NCBI RefSeq assembly: GCF_034006335.1
Contig: NZ_JAWDIQ010000001.1
DNA: 64,000 nt
Origin: Paracerasibacillus soli
GTDB lineage: Bacteria; Bacillota; Bacilli; Bacillales; Amphibacillaceae
Reading direction: 5' to 3' (one strand)
The notes under the pieces were generated by a model, which was not told the origin of the DNA, did not search any database, and worked only from the letters and a program-made list of their open reading frames with translations. How positions within the stretch are numbered: the stretch's first letter is position 1; every line of letters starts with the position of its first letter. Shown here piece by piece: positions 39,432-48,678 of this stretch. The position numbers and the translations under genes are program-made.

Positions 39432-40409
39432 GTGACTGGACAACTACGATTATTTACAATTGTTTTCTCACTATTTTTAGTTGGTATTGTTTCTCACACG
39501 GCATTAGCTAGTGATAAAAACGAATCTATTTATGAAGAACGAATCGCTCTTTATAAAAAGACAGAAGCTATAACACAAATCCCATGGTATTACATTGCTG
39601 CAATTGATCAATATGAACGTCAAATTCACTATAAAGATAGTGAAGACCCATTAGTATCAATTAAAATACCGGCTGAAAAGTGGTATGGGATTGGAAATAT
39701 TAATCACATACAAGACGTAAACATCATTAATCTTTTCAATGGACTTGGAAAGGATGGAAATGGTAACAACAAGGCAGACGCCACACATCCAGAAGATGTT
39801 CTCTATACTTTGGCAACATATTTATTACAGTACGGACCGACTGAAGAGGATATTTTAATCGCATTATGGGATTATTATCAAAGAGATTTAACCGTACAAA
39901 CCATTAAAAACACCGCTAAAGTATTTAAAACATTTGATGATATTAACCTAACAGACCGGGATTTTCCAGTATCGATCCAGCATAACTATACGTATCGCAG
40001 TACATGGGGTGCTGGCAGAGGTTTTGGTGGAGCAAGAATCCATGAAGGTACAGATATTTTTGCAAGTTACGGTACGCCTGTTAAATCAACAACATACGGT
40101 GTAGTAGAACTAAAAGGCTGGAATTTATATGGCGGTTGGAGAATTGGTATTCGGGATATTTATAACATCTATCACTATTATGCTCATTTAAATGGTTACG
40201 CAGATGGCATAAAAGTAGGTCAAGTTGTCAAACCAGGTGATGTAATAGGTAGTGTTGGATCAACGGGATATGGCCCTCCTGGAACAGCAGGTAAGTTCCC
40301 ACCGCATCTTCATTATGGTATGTATAAAGACAACGGGCATAGCGAATGGTCTTTTGATCCCTATCCTTTTTTAAGGAAATGGGAGCGTATGGCAAAAGAT
40401 AAACGCTAA
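39432..40409 (+). CDS. lytH: M23 peptidase LytH (YunA), spore cortex L-Ala-D-Glu endopeptidase
   Basis: Secreted zinc metallopeptidase of 325 residues. Signal peptide LFTIVFSLFLVGIVSHTALA, an N-terminal helical domain, and a lysostaphin-type domain with RIHEGTDIF (HxxxD), YYAHL and PPHLHYGMY (HxH). In B. subtilis LytH trims muropeptides of the spore cortex. Begins with GTG; GGGGG lies about 14 bases upstream. lipA, adjacent in B. subtilis, is absent from the 230-bp gap before it. Confidence 0.87.
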   Translation: MTGQLRLFTIVFSLFLVGIVSHTALASDKNESIYEERIALYKKTEAITQIPWYYIAAIDQYERQIHYKDSEDPLVSIKIPAEKWYGIGNINHIQDVNIINLFNGLGKDGNGNNKADATHPEDVLYTLATYLLQYGPTEEDILIALWDYYQRDLTVQTIKNTAKVFKTFDDINLTDRDFPVSIQHNYTYRSTWGAGRGFGGARIHEGTDIFASYGTPVKSTTYGVVELKGWNLYGGWRIGIRDIYNIYHYYAHLNGYADGIKVGQVVKPGDVIGSVGSTGYGPPGTAGKFPPHLHYGMYKDNGHSEWSFDPYPFLRKWERMAKDKR

Positions 40410-40416
40410 TCATCAT

Positions 40417-40454
40417 ATAATAGGGTACTTCACAGTTGAAGTACCCTATTTTTA
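40417..40454. terminator. Bidirectional terminator between lytH and metS
   Basis: AATAGGGTACTTC pairs with GAAGTACCCTATT, then TTT. Confidence 0.9.
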
Positions 40455-40463
40455 AGTAAATTT

Positions 40464-40580
40464 TTAATGCGCCTTTGCTTTTTCCTTTGCCTTTTTTACT
40501 GCATATAAAATACTTGCAGCTAAGCCACCCCAAATGACGACCATTCCGATTATCATAACTACTATCGCACTTGCACTCAT
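40464..40580 (-). CDS. Small subunit MetS of a methionine/alanine NSS transporter
   Basis: A 38-residue membrane peptide: MSASAIVVMIIGMVVIWGG, then a basic tail KKAKEKAKAH. This is the MetS-type partner known from Corynebacterium MetPS. The ATG immediately follows the stop codon of the large transporter gene, with AAGGAGG inside that gene's end. Too short for routine gene calling, but the family pattern and coupling make it convincing. Confidence 0.85.
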   Translation of the reverse strand: MSASAIVVMIIGMVVIWGGLAASILYAVKKAKEKAKAH

Positions 40581-42118
40581 TTATTTTGCCTCCTTCATGT
40601 TGGTTTCTTGACTTTCACTTAAAGGATCCTTTTTCCATTTTATTAAAGCAAGCAAAATACCTAATACAACAACGCCAATTGCAACAAACCAACCGGCATA
40701 TAATACGAACATGTCTGGTAATCCTTCATAGTTTCCTGTATCTGTGTCATGTAGTCTTAATATGTTTGTTTTCAGTGAATCATACATCATATATCCTAAA
40801 ACAATAGGTGTAATGATACCGAGACATACTGTCCACCAAGATCCTAGCTTAATATCAGAAACCGCATTTGCATGCGTACGAAGCTCTTTAGCCTTTCTAA
40901 ATATCCATACAATGAGGATGACCTCAACTAAACCAAGAACTGCAACACCAAATTGGTTAATAAAGTAATCGACGTTATCTAAGAAGAACAAGCCACCTTT
41001 TGTTGCATAAACTAAAGAAATAAGTGCAGCTAAGCCTCCCCCAAATAAAACTGCTTTTGTTCTAGAAATATTAAATTTATCAACCAAACCTGCAATATAA
41101 GTTTCACTAATAGACATTAACGATGTCAATCCTGCTAATACTAAAGAGGCAAAGAAGAGAAAACCAAATAACTCATTAAAAGCCGGGAACTCGTTAATGA
41201 TAGCTGGAAAAACAATAAATGCTAAACCAACTCCACCTTCCACAACTTCATCTACGCCCACCCCTTGCTGTAAGGCCATAAATCCTAATATTGCAAACAC
41301 ACCAATACCCGCTAATAATTCAAAACTTGAATTTGCAAACCCTGTAATAAAGGCGTTGTTTGTAATATCAGACTTTTTTGGTAAATAACTCGAATAAGTA
41401 ATCATAATTGCAAATGCAATAGATAAACTGAAAAAGATTTGCCCATAAGCTGCAACCCATACTTGACCACTAAAAATTTGACTGAAATCGGGTTTAAAAA
41501 AGCTTCCAGACCGTCTAAGGCTCCAGGTAATGTAACAGCTCGTACCACAATGATGAGAAACATAACGAGTAAAGTTGGAATCATAATTCTATTCGCAATT
41601 TCAATCCCCCTCTTCACTCCTTTAAATAATATCCCCAAAACTACGACCCATACAATAATTAAAGGTATAAGTACACCCGGCACTAAACTTCCGAACTCAC
41701 CCGGATTAACTGTTCGTTTTAAATAATCGCCGATTAAAAATGCATCTGTTTCCGATCCCCAACTTAAGTTGAAAGAAAATACTGCATATGATATTGCCCA
41801 GGCAATAATAACTGAATAATATGTCGAAATAACAAATGCTACAAATACTGCCCACCAACCAATAAACTCTGACTTAGGATTAATTCGTTTATAAGTTAAT
41901 GGTGCTGATCCGCGATACTTATGACCCATTGTAAATTCCAATATAAGTATCGGTATTCCTGCAGTTAACAAGGCAAATAAATACGGTATAAAAAATGCTC
42001 CACCTCCATTTTGATATGCCTCCGCAGGGAACCGCCAAATATTACCTAAACCTACAGCAGAACCAATTGCTGCTAGAACAAATCCTGCTCTTGTACCCCA
42101 TTGTGAGCGTGTTTCCAT
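40581..42118 (-). CDS. Sodium-dependent NSS-family amino-acid transporter, MetP-like (frame break)
   Basis: Inner-membrane Na+ symporter of about 512 residues and 11-12 helices. RAGFVLAAIGSAVGLGNIWRFP at the N-terminus is the NSS signature with unwound TM1, and YQNGGGAFFIPYL is TM2. Adding one T in the run near 41498 restores EAFFKPDFSQIFSGQVWVAA. The frame ends in a charged tail directly before metS. With MetS it should import methionine or alanine; which one is not clear from sequence. Confidence 0.88.
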
Positions 42119-42242
42119 TTTATTCCTCCTTTGTAATTTAGAACATAATGTTGTTAATGTTCCTTTTTTTCAGATATATTAGCATGTATTATACCGCTAC
42201 TTAAAGACTATGTCAAAAGATTTTTATTATATCATCTATTTA

Positions 42243-42282
42243 AAAAGAAAAACGAGCCCATCCATTTTAGATGAGCCCGTTT
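42243..42282 (-). terminator. Terminator after the lysine-regulated NhaC-type gene
   Basis: AACGGGCTCATC pairs fully, with two G-U pairs, to GATGGGCTCGTT, followed by TTT on the minus strand. Confidence 0.8.
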
Positions 42283-42291
42283 CTAGTATAA

Positions 42292-43864
42292 TTATGCAAG
42301 TTTCTTTTTTTGTAGCAGCGAATAAATGAATGGCACGACAGCAAGAATCGCAATCGATATAAAAAGACCTAATAACAATTGATGTGTGAATCCAACAATT
42401 AGAAAACCTATTCCAGAAGCAATTGCTGCCAAGAATGCGTACGGTAGCTGTGTCATCACATGATCAATATGGTTCGCTCCTGCTCCTGTTGAAGAGAGGA
42501 TTGTAGTATCTGATATTGGCGTACAATGATCCCCAAAAACCGAACCAGATAAAACCGCAGCTAATGATGGAATGAGCAAGCTATAGTCTGTTACTAATGC
42601 TATTTCAATTGCAATCGGTAGCATAATACCAAACGTCCCCCAGGAAGTGCCTGTTGCCAAGGACATCACACCGCAAATGATAAATAGGATAAATGGAATA
42701 AACGCATATTCGACATTCCATTCCGTAACAAGATGTGCTAGATACTCTCCTGTCTTTAATGTTCCAATAATTGAACCAATCATCCATGCCAAAATTAAGA
42801 TGTAGATAGCTGGTAACATCGTTTTTGTTCCTTCAATTACAATATGAGCAAAACTTTCTTTTGGTTTATTTAAACGAATATAATAGAAAATTACAGATAA
42901 TACTGCTAATATACCTCCTACGAGAGATATATTTACATCCATATTAGCAATTGTATTGAATATGCCGCTTATACCTTCGGATTGGGCATTTTTTGCACCT
43001 GTAAACAACATCATTGAAATCGTCACTACGATTAACACGATTATTGGAATAAATAAAAACGAAATTTTGCCATTTGGATGGGCATCCAATGAATTCGTTA
43101 AATCACCTGTTACCTTCTTATTACTTCCGCCCAATAGATTACCAGTTTTGACGGCTAAATCTTCATGTTTACGCATTGGGCCAATATCAAATTTAAAAAT
43201 AGCAACGATAAAGACGAGTAATAAAGCAAGTATTGCATAAAAATTATAAGGTATAATCTTTAAAAATGCTTCAATTGGTTTCATATCTGTAATTTGATAC
43301 GTCGCAAATAGACTACCTAATATACCGATAATATACGCACCCCAACTCGAAATAGGTGATAATACTGTAACCGGCGCTGATGTTGAGTCAATATAATAGG
43401 CTAGTTTAGCCCGAGATATTTTTTGTCGGTCTGTTAATGGACGAGCAATTTGACCAACAGCTAAACTATTAAAATAATCATCTATAAAAATAACTACCCC
43501 TATAAAAGCCGTCATGACTTGTGCTCCAACACGTGTTTTTACACGTTTTATCATCCATTCTCCAAATGCACGACTTCCTCCTATTGCCTGTAAAAATGCT
43601 GACATAATACCTAATAATATTAGAAATGTTAATAAATAAAAATTATCAATATTTACAGTTCCATCTTCATAAAAGATAGTATAAAATACAGTCCAGATTT
43701 TCTTTTATTGAAGCCCCAACTTGAAAATCATTAACAAATAGTGCACCTATGACAATCCCTGTTCCTAACGATAAAAGAACTTTCCTAGTTAATAATACAA
43801 GTAATAATGTAATAAGTGCTGGTATAATTGAATAAATAGTCCCTTCCAAAATCTTTCCCTCCAA
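42292..43864 (-). CDS. NhaC-family transporter, probable lysine importer (frame break)
   Basis: Integral membrane protein of about 523 residues with ten or more helices. The family segments are FIDDYFNSLAVGQIARPLTDR, YYIDSTSAPVTVLSPISSWGAYI, and GSVFGDHCTPISDTTILSSTGA. By sequence it is a Na+/H+ antiporter NhaC relative. Directly upstream lies a lysine riboswitch and terminator, so the likely physiological substrate is lysine, as proposed for LysW-type members. The frame breaks near 43700; removing one A joins KEIWTVFYTIFYEDG. Symbol left blank because substrate is inferred from regulation. Confidence 0.88.
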
Positions 43865-43916
43865 ATATTTTATTCGAATTTTGTTGGGCTACAGGTGGAG
43901 TGAATATTTACTCAAA

Positions 43917-43952
43917 CAAAAAAGCAATGATAGAAAATAACTTATCATTGCC
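43917..43952 (-). terminator. Terminator of the lysine riboswitch
   Basis: GCAATGATA pairs with TATCATTGC on the minus strand, followed by TTTTTT, between aptamer and transporter gene. Confidence 0.9.
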
Positions 43953-43977
43953 CCGCAAATATACGTTATCCTCCATT

Positions 43978-44163
43978 TCGATCTGTAGTCCTCCATACAA
44001 CAAAACGCATTGTATGACAGTATGCCTCTTATTCAAAGACATCCCAGCAAGAATAAGTATGACCCTTATTCTGCTTCGGCAAGCAATCCTTTTGTTAATT
44101 GTCAACAGCGTCACCCTCGAATTAACGACTCATATTACTTGCACCTCTACCTCACCGATCTGA
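43978..44163 (-). promoter_or_regulatory. Lysine riboswitch (L-box)
   Basis: On the minus strand the L-box blocks occur in order: GGTGAGGTAGAGGTGC, AAAGGATTGCTTGCCGAAGC, a GCTGGGATG hairpin with GAATAAGAGGCATACTGTCA, and ATGGAGGACTA. Lysine binding would stabilise the terminator downstream and switch off the transporter. Confidence 0.95.
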
Positions 44164-44216
44164 TAAGGTTTTATTAAGTTTTACTAGATATTTAAACTAT
44201 TTATTATAATATACTA

Positions 44217-44992
44217 TCATTCATCTTTTTGCAAGTCCTTTTTAGGGACAGAGATATTAGGTCCACCACTGCCACCACCATAAAAGTCTGTACTTGCCCC
44301 ATTACCAAATGTTTATCAATCAATATTTTTGTAGAAACAGTCGTTACTTTCGTTGAAAAAGGTATGACAATTTGTACATCTGCTTCCACTAATACATACA
44401 GGGTCATAAACACACTATTAATTCCAAATTCCTCGCGTTCGTCTATGATATCAGTTGTTACACTACCAACTAGTTCTAAATTAACAGGTACTTTCGGTCC
44501 TAAATTCGCTAAAATTGTATTTCCCGTAATTTGACCTAATGGTATTTCCACAACAGTCGGATCTCTTTCTACTAATTCATCAACGGTATCCCCATACACA
44601 GAAGGTTCACCTAAAGGATCTTCATAATGCGGTGGCTCACCTCTATTCATACTATGGAAGAACTCTTCAACACGATCTGTAGCAGCACGATTTATTTTAT
44701 TTACCAATGAGGAATTCCAACCTACTACCGTTACATTTCCATTGTTATCCACTTGTGTTTCTGTAATATCTTCGAAAGTATATTCTTCTGCAAATTTAAC
44801 TGCAGCATTTATCGCCCTTGTCGCAAACTCATCTATTTTTCGCTCAGCTATATCTATCAGTACAGGTTTTATCTTTTGATCTATAAACCAAATACTAAAA
44901 GCCGTTATCATTAAAACGAGAAAAAAGGACACTCCCAAAATAGTACGGATAGGTGGTGGTGTTCGACTTCTCTTGATTAAAAATAACCGCAT
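44217..44992 (-). CDS. yunB: Sporulation protein YunB (frame break at the C-terminus)
   Basis: Membrane-anchored protein of about 258 residues, needed for sporulation in B. subtilis. One N-terminal helix (GVSFFLVLMITAFSIWFI) precedes an extracytoplasmic domain (VTVVGWNSSLVNKI, EIPLGQITGNTILANLGPKVPV). Adding one T near 44283 gives the family-like end TFYGGGSGGPNISVPKKDL. Its ribosome site GAGGGGG lies within the 3' arm of the upstream gene's terminator. Confidence 0.87.
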
Positions 44993-45037
44993 AAAAAAAC
45001 CCCCTCAAACAAAGTTTATGCTTGTTTTATGGGGGTT
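44993..45037 (-). terminator. Terminator of the HD-GYP gene, overlapping the yunB ribosome site
   Basis: AACCCCCATAAAACAAG pairs with CTTTGTTTGAGGGGGTT, followed by seven T and then the yunB ATG. The 3' arm is also the yunB Shine-Dalgarno sequence. Confidence 0.8.
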
Positions 45038-45042
45038 AGAAG

Positions 45043-46125
45043 TTAAACATCAGCCAAATAACAGTTTATTACCGTAATGTTTAATTCACTTGCCAAATCT
45101 ATTTCAAAAGGGGAACTGTCATGACTTTCAATTCTTACGACAGGGCGATCACATAAAGACTTATTTTGTCCGATAACAATCCCTTTTAATCCATTGCTTA
45201 ACTCAACTGTAATTCCATTCGGATAAACTGAAATACTATTTTTAAATGCCAATACCATTTCCATCTCAAAATGCTTTCCACTGCCCGCGTACAATAATTC
45301 TAGGCCTTCATGTGGAAGCATGGGCTTCGATAGATAAGTTCGTTGACTTGTTACCGCATCAAATACATCAGCAACCGCGATAATCTTTGCATGTTTGATA
45401 ATCTCATCTTCCTTTAAACCACGTGGGTAACCATAACCATCCAATCGTTCATGATGTTGATGTGCACATTCCGCGATAACTGATGATAAATTTGATTTAT
45501 CTCGAATGAATTCATACCCATATGTCGTATGCTTCTTAACCATTTCATATTCAGCATCCGTTAATTTGCCTGGCTTTTGTAGTACTTGTTGGTCAATTAA
45601 AACTTTACCGATATCGTGTAACAAAGCACCTACTCCCAAATCCATTAACTCCTGTGAGGATAATTTCATTTCCATCCCAATCGCCAAAGCATAAAAAGCT
45701 ACATTTAATGAATGTTGATACGTATAATCATCTGTCATAAGAATATCTGTTAATAATGAGATTGACTGTTTATTTTTACGCATTTCTCCGGTCACATCTT
45801 GAATGACTCCCATTAAGGCCTGTTCCTCTTCTTGAGAAATATAAGTTTGTTTTAAAACATTACTTTTTTTAATCGAAGTAAATGTATTTTCAATTGTCTG
45901 CAGAGCTTTCTGCCTTACTTCATCCGAAATAACAGATTCTGTCTCTATATCCTTTGTAAATTCATCTTCTATGTAAATATACGTTATACCAATATGCAAT
46001 AATCGATTTAACATATTTTGTGTCAATTTTGTACCGCGATGGATTAATATTAACCCATTGTCATTATATAGTGATTGTCCTAAAGTAGCCCCTGGTTCAA
46101 TAGAATTCGTACTCACTAACTTCAT
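45043..46125 (-). CDS. HD-GYP domain phosphodiesterase
   Basis: Probable cyclic-di-nucleotide phosphodiesterase of 360 residues. After an N-terminal DUF3391-like region (MKLVSTNSIEPGATLGQ), the HD-GYP domain shows LLHDIGKVLI (HD), HTTYGYEFI, HHERLDGYGYPRGL (the GYP segment) and IIAVADVFDAVTSQRTY. The long upstream in-frame extension is rejected because GGAGAGA stands eight bases before the ATG at 46125. No GGDEF partner nearby. Confidence 0.88.
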   Translation of the reverse strand: MKLVSTNSIEPGATLGQSLYNDNGLILIHRGTKLTQNMLNRLLHIGITYIYIEDEFTKDIETESVISDEVRQKALQTIENTFTSIKKSNVLKQTYISQEEEQALMGVIQDVTGEMRKNKQSISLLTDILMTDDYTYQHSLNVAFYALAIGMEMKLSSQELMDLGVGALLHDIGKVLIDQQVLQKPGKLTDAEYEMVKKHTTYGYEFIRDKSNLSSVIAECAHQHHERLDGYGYPRGLKEDEIIKHAKIIAVADVFDAVTSQRTYLSKPMLPHEGLELLYAGSGKHFEMEMVLAFKNSISVYPNGITVELSNGLKGIVIGQNKSLCDRPVVRIESHDSSPFEIDLASELNITVINCYLADV

Positions 46126-46253
46126 TTTTCTCTCTCCAAAATTCGACATCTTTTGCGTATGCTTCTTAAAATATACCAAACTTTTATATAACTTACTATA
46201 AAAATCAACATGAAAATAAAGTAAATGACGACTTTTTTTGCTTATTCTAAAAG

Positions 46254-46287
46254 TAAAAGGGTCTGACCCCCAATCGTCAGACCCTTT
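46254..46287 (-). terminator. Terminator after yunC
   Basis: AAAAGGGTCTGAC pairs with GTCAGACCCTTTT on the minus strand. It shares an 18-base stretch with 15457-15475. Confidence 0.8.
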
Positions 46288-46289
46288 TA

Positions 46290-46595
46290 TCATGAAATCT
46301 TTAATAATGCTTCCTTCCCAGACATCCCTACTTCCCAACCGTACTTCTCTTTAGAAGCATTTGTTATTTTTTCTAATGGTGCATGTAAGAGCTGATCAAT
46401 CGTCCTTACACCACTTGCTCTACCTGCAATCACATTTCGATCTGCTAATTTTTCATTAAGTACATCAACATCTAATGCTGCACACATAATATAGCCAACT
46501 TCATTAGAAATGATTAATAAATTTGTTTTCGGAAGTTCCACTCGTATAGCCGTAAACATTAACCCCTCTACTTCTAAAGGATTGACAGTAATCAT
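46290..46595 (-). CDS. yunC: YunC family protein (DUF1805)
   Basis: Small cytosolic protein of 101 residues. LIISNEVGYIMCAALDV and NVIAGRASGVRTIDQLL are the family hallmarks. No function is established. It follows yunD closely on the same strand, as in B. subtilis, and ends at a terminator. Confidence 0.86.
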   Translation of the reverse strand: MITVNPLEVEGLMFTAIRVELPKTNLLIISNEVGYIMCAALDVDVLNEKLADRNVIAGRASGVRTIDQLLHAPLEKITNASKEKYGWEVGMSGKEALLKIS

Positions 46596-46674
46596 AATAC
46601 ATACCTCCCTTTCTCCTTACACAGTATGCAAAAAAGCTTTTTGTGTTCATCGCAATAAGGAGAGTCCGAGGTTT

Positions 46675-48073
46675 TTAATCTTTTTGTAGTGAGATTACCG
46701 TTGTTACAAGTAAGTCTCGTAAAAATTCAGGTACAAAATACTTCTTGTCTTTAGCTTTAACAATGTCAGGTAATAAACGACCAAAGGTAAACATATCTGC
46801 TGTTGCAACGGTATAATTTCTATTATGTCTGAGAGGTACACCTTGAATGTTTACAGCCTTTATGTGTACCTCATCTGCTTCGTGTGTGCCTAATATTATT
46901 TCCATTCCAGCAAAAACCATTTTACCAATCACTTCACCTCGAAATCCAAATCCTTTTAACCTTATTTCCATAAACGATTGCGTTAATGATACACGAATAA
47001 CCTCCATAAGTTCACGCCCCGTAAGTGAAACGACGCACGGGTTAATCGGATGGGACATATGCGGTGAATATCACCGTATGTAATCGCACCCTTTGGCAAC
47101 GAATCTAATAATAAACCTGCATTAAGCATGGCACAATCGGCTTTTGTCCAAGTTATTAATGTATTTGTTAATTCTTGTATAATAAAGGTATTTTCAAACC
47201 AATTTACACTTAATGGTCTTTCTATATGAGTAATGACCTTACCTAATCTTTTTTCAGCTTCTATATATAATTGATTTAAAGTCTGTTCCGTACCAGCATC
47301 ATGTTCTAAATGGGTTATATTTGTCGTAAATGCTTCTTTTTTCATCAGTTTCTGTTGTTCATGATCCCATTCTAAATGAACTTCGCCAACAAATTCACAG
47401 AGCTTGCCAGCTGCTGTCAATAATGTGTTTCCGATGTATTCCCCTTGTCGCAACAGATGGTGTGTATGACCACCAATAATTACATCTACTTCGGGGAATT
47501 GCCTAGCAATAAGTTGATCCACACTTAATCCAAGGTGAGATAGTAAAACAATCACATCTACTTGCTCTTGTAACTCTTTTATAATATTAGCAAGTTCTTC
47601 TAACGGAGGTGATATGTGCCAACCTAATAACTCATAATAATCATTAAAGGGAGCTGTTAATCCAAGAACACCGACTTTTACACCGTGTTTGGATAATAAA
47701 ATTTGCCTTCTTTTACACCAACTTGGATTCGCTTCTCCCTTCTCATTATATAAATTCGTACATACAACGTTGAAGGCAGCATCATCATACAAGTGGAATA
47801 AATCTTTATGTGACAATGTTATTCCTTCATTATTTCCTATTGTCACAACATCATAATCTACATCATTCAAAAGTTGTACGTTTGCCGCCCCATAAATGCC
47901 TCCGCAATGGGATGAACACGGTCAACATGATCACCAATATCAAAAAGCCAACAAGATTCCTTTTTCTTTGCATGGAAATGTTTCTTTTGTTTCATAAACG
48001 TTGCAACTTGCGACCAGTTTGAAAACTGGCTATGTAAATCATTTGTATAATAAAATGAAAACTTTTCAATCAT
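46675..48073 (-). CDS. yunD: Metallophosphatase/5'-nucleotidase-type protein YunD (two frame breaks)
   Basis: About 466 residues with an N-terminal calcineurin-type phosphoesterase domain: YYTNDLHSQF near residue 8, LFDIGDHVDR, VVTIGNNEG (the GNH/GNE motif), VLLSHLG and IIGGHTHHLL; then a 5'-nucleotidase C-terminal domain (NRNYTVATADMFTFG). Adding one G near 47890 gives GAANVQLLNDVDYD, and adding one C near 47053 gives CPHPINPCVVSLTGREL. No signal peptide, so it is cytosolic. ATG 48073 follows AAGGTGG. A solitary CRISPR repeat lies 67 bp upstream. Confidence 0.9.
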
Positions 48074-48085
48074 ATCGGATACCAC

Positions 48086-48630
48086 CTTAACTAATCACCA
48101 TCTTAATCAATCCTTTCTAGGTCCGGTAGCCAAGAAAAAATTTCAATCCACGCACCATGAGAGTGCGACAGCGAAAAGAGCCAAAAACAGCTTCTTTTCA
48201 ATTAAAAAACTCCATAACATTCCATAATATATGCTTCTTACTACACATTCAAAACAGAATTTTGAACCCTCACACCAATGTTCCTACATTTTTTGCTACT
48301 TTCGAAGTCTTTTCTTTCCGCCCACAGTAGAAGTGTTTACATCATATGTAATTAAGACTAACATACTGTTTCACCTACTTCCATAAAAATGGTGGATATA
48401 TATCGGTCTAAAAGTTTCTACCTTCACTTCCTTATTTGCCCCCTTATAAAACCAATAATTTTTTTCAAATTAAGAAATGTCTAGCAATCAGCTCCAAAAT
48501 ATCTTCACTCCTTCATCTTTTTCATACTATATCTTGTATCTTTCATATTTAAATATTATCTTCTGAACAAATATCATATATATCAATCATTTCCCGGTAT
48601 AATGATTCAATAGTTCAAGAAATAATTAAA
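48086..48630. other. Gene-free, AT-rich region upstream of yunD
   Basis: About 545 bp without a convincing reading frame. The plus strand is pyrimidine-rich in part. It contains the single CRISPR-type repeat at 48140-48169, and beyond it an AT-rich tract that could be a leader. Confidence 0.6.
48140..48169 (-). CRISPR. Solitary type I-C CRISPR repeat
   Basis: The minus strand reads GTCGCACTCTCATGG followed by TGCGTGGATTGAAAT. This matches the Bacillus type I-C repeat (32 nt, with TTC and GGG where this has TC and GG) except for two single-base losses, both in short runs as elsewhere in this assembly. The CGCAC/GTGCG hairpin and the ATTGAAAT 3' end are kept. No second copy and no cas gene lies in the window. 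It reads toward yunD. Confidence 0.75.
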
Positions 48631-48632
48631 GC

Positions 48633-48668
48633 AAAAAAACTCGTCACATATTATGACGAGTTTTTTTA
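48633..48668 (-). terminator. Terminator of the suf operon
   Basis: AAAAAACTCGTCA pairs with TGACGAGTTTTTT, directly after sufB. Confidence 0.9.
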
Positions 48669-48678
48669 AATGTTTATA

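Noticed and set aside
40228..40533. Minus-strand frame of 101 residues near lytH
   Set aside because: It crosses a strong bidirectional terminator and the metS gene in another frame.
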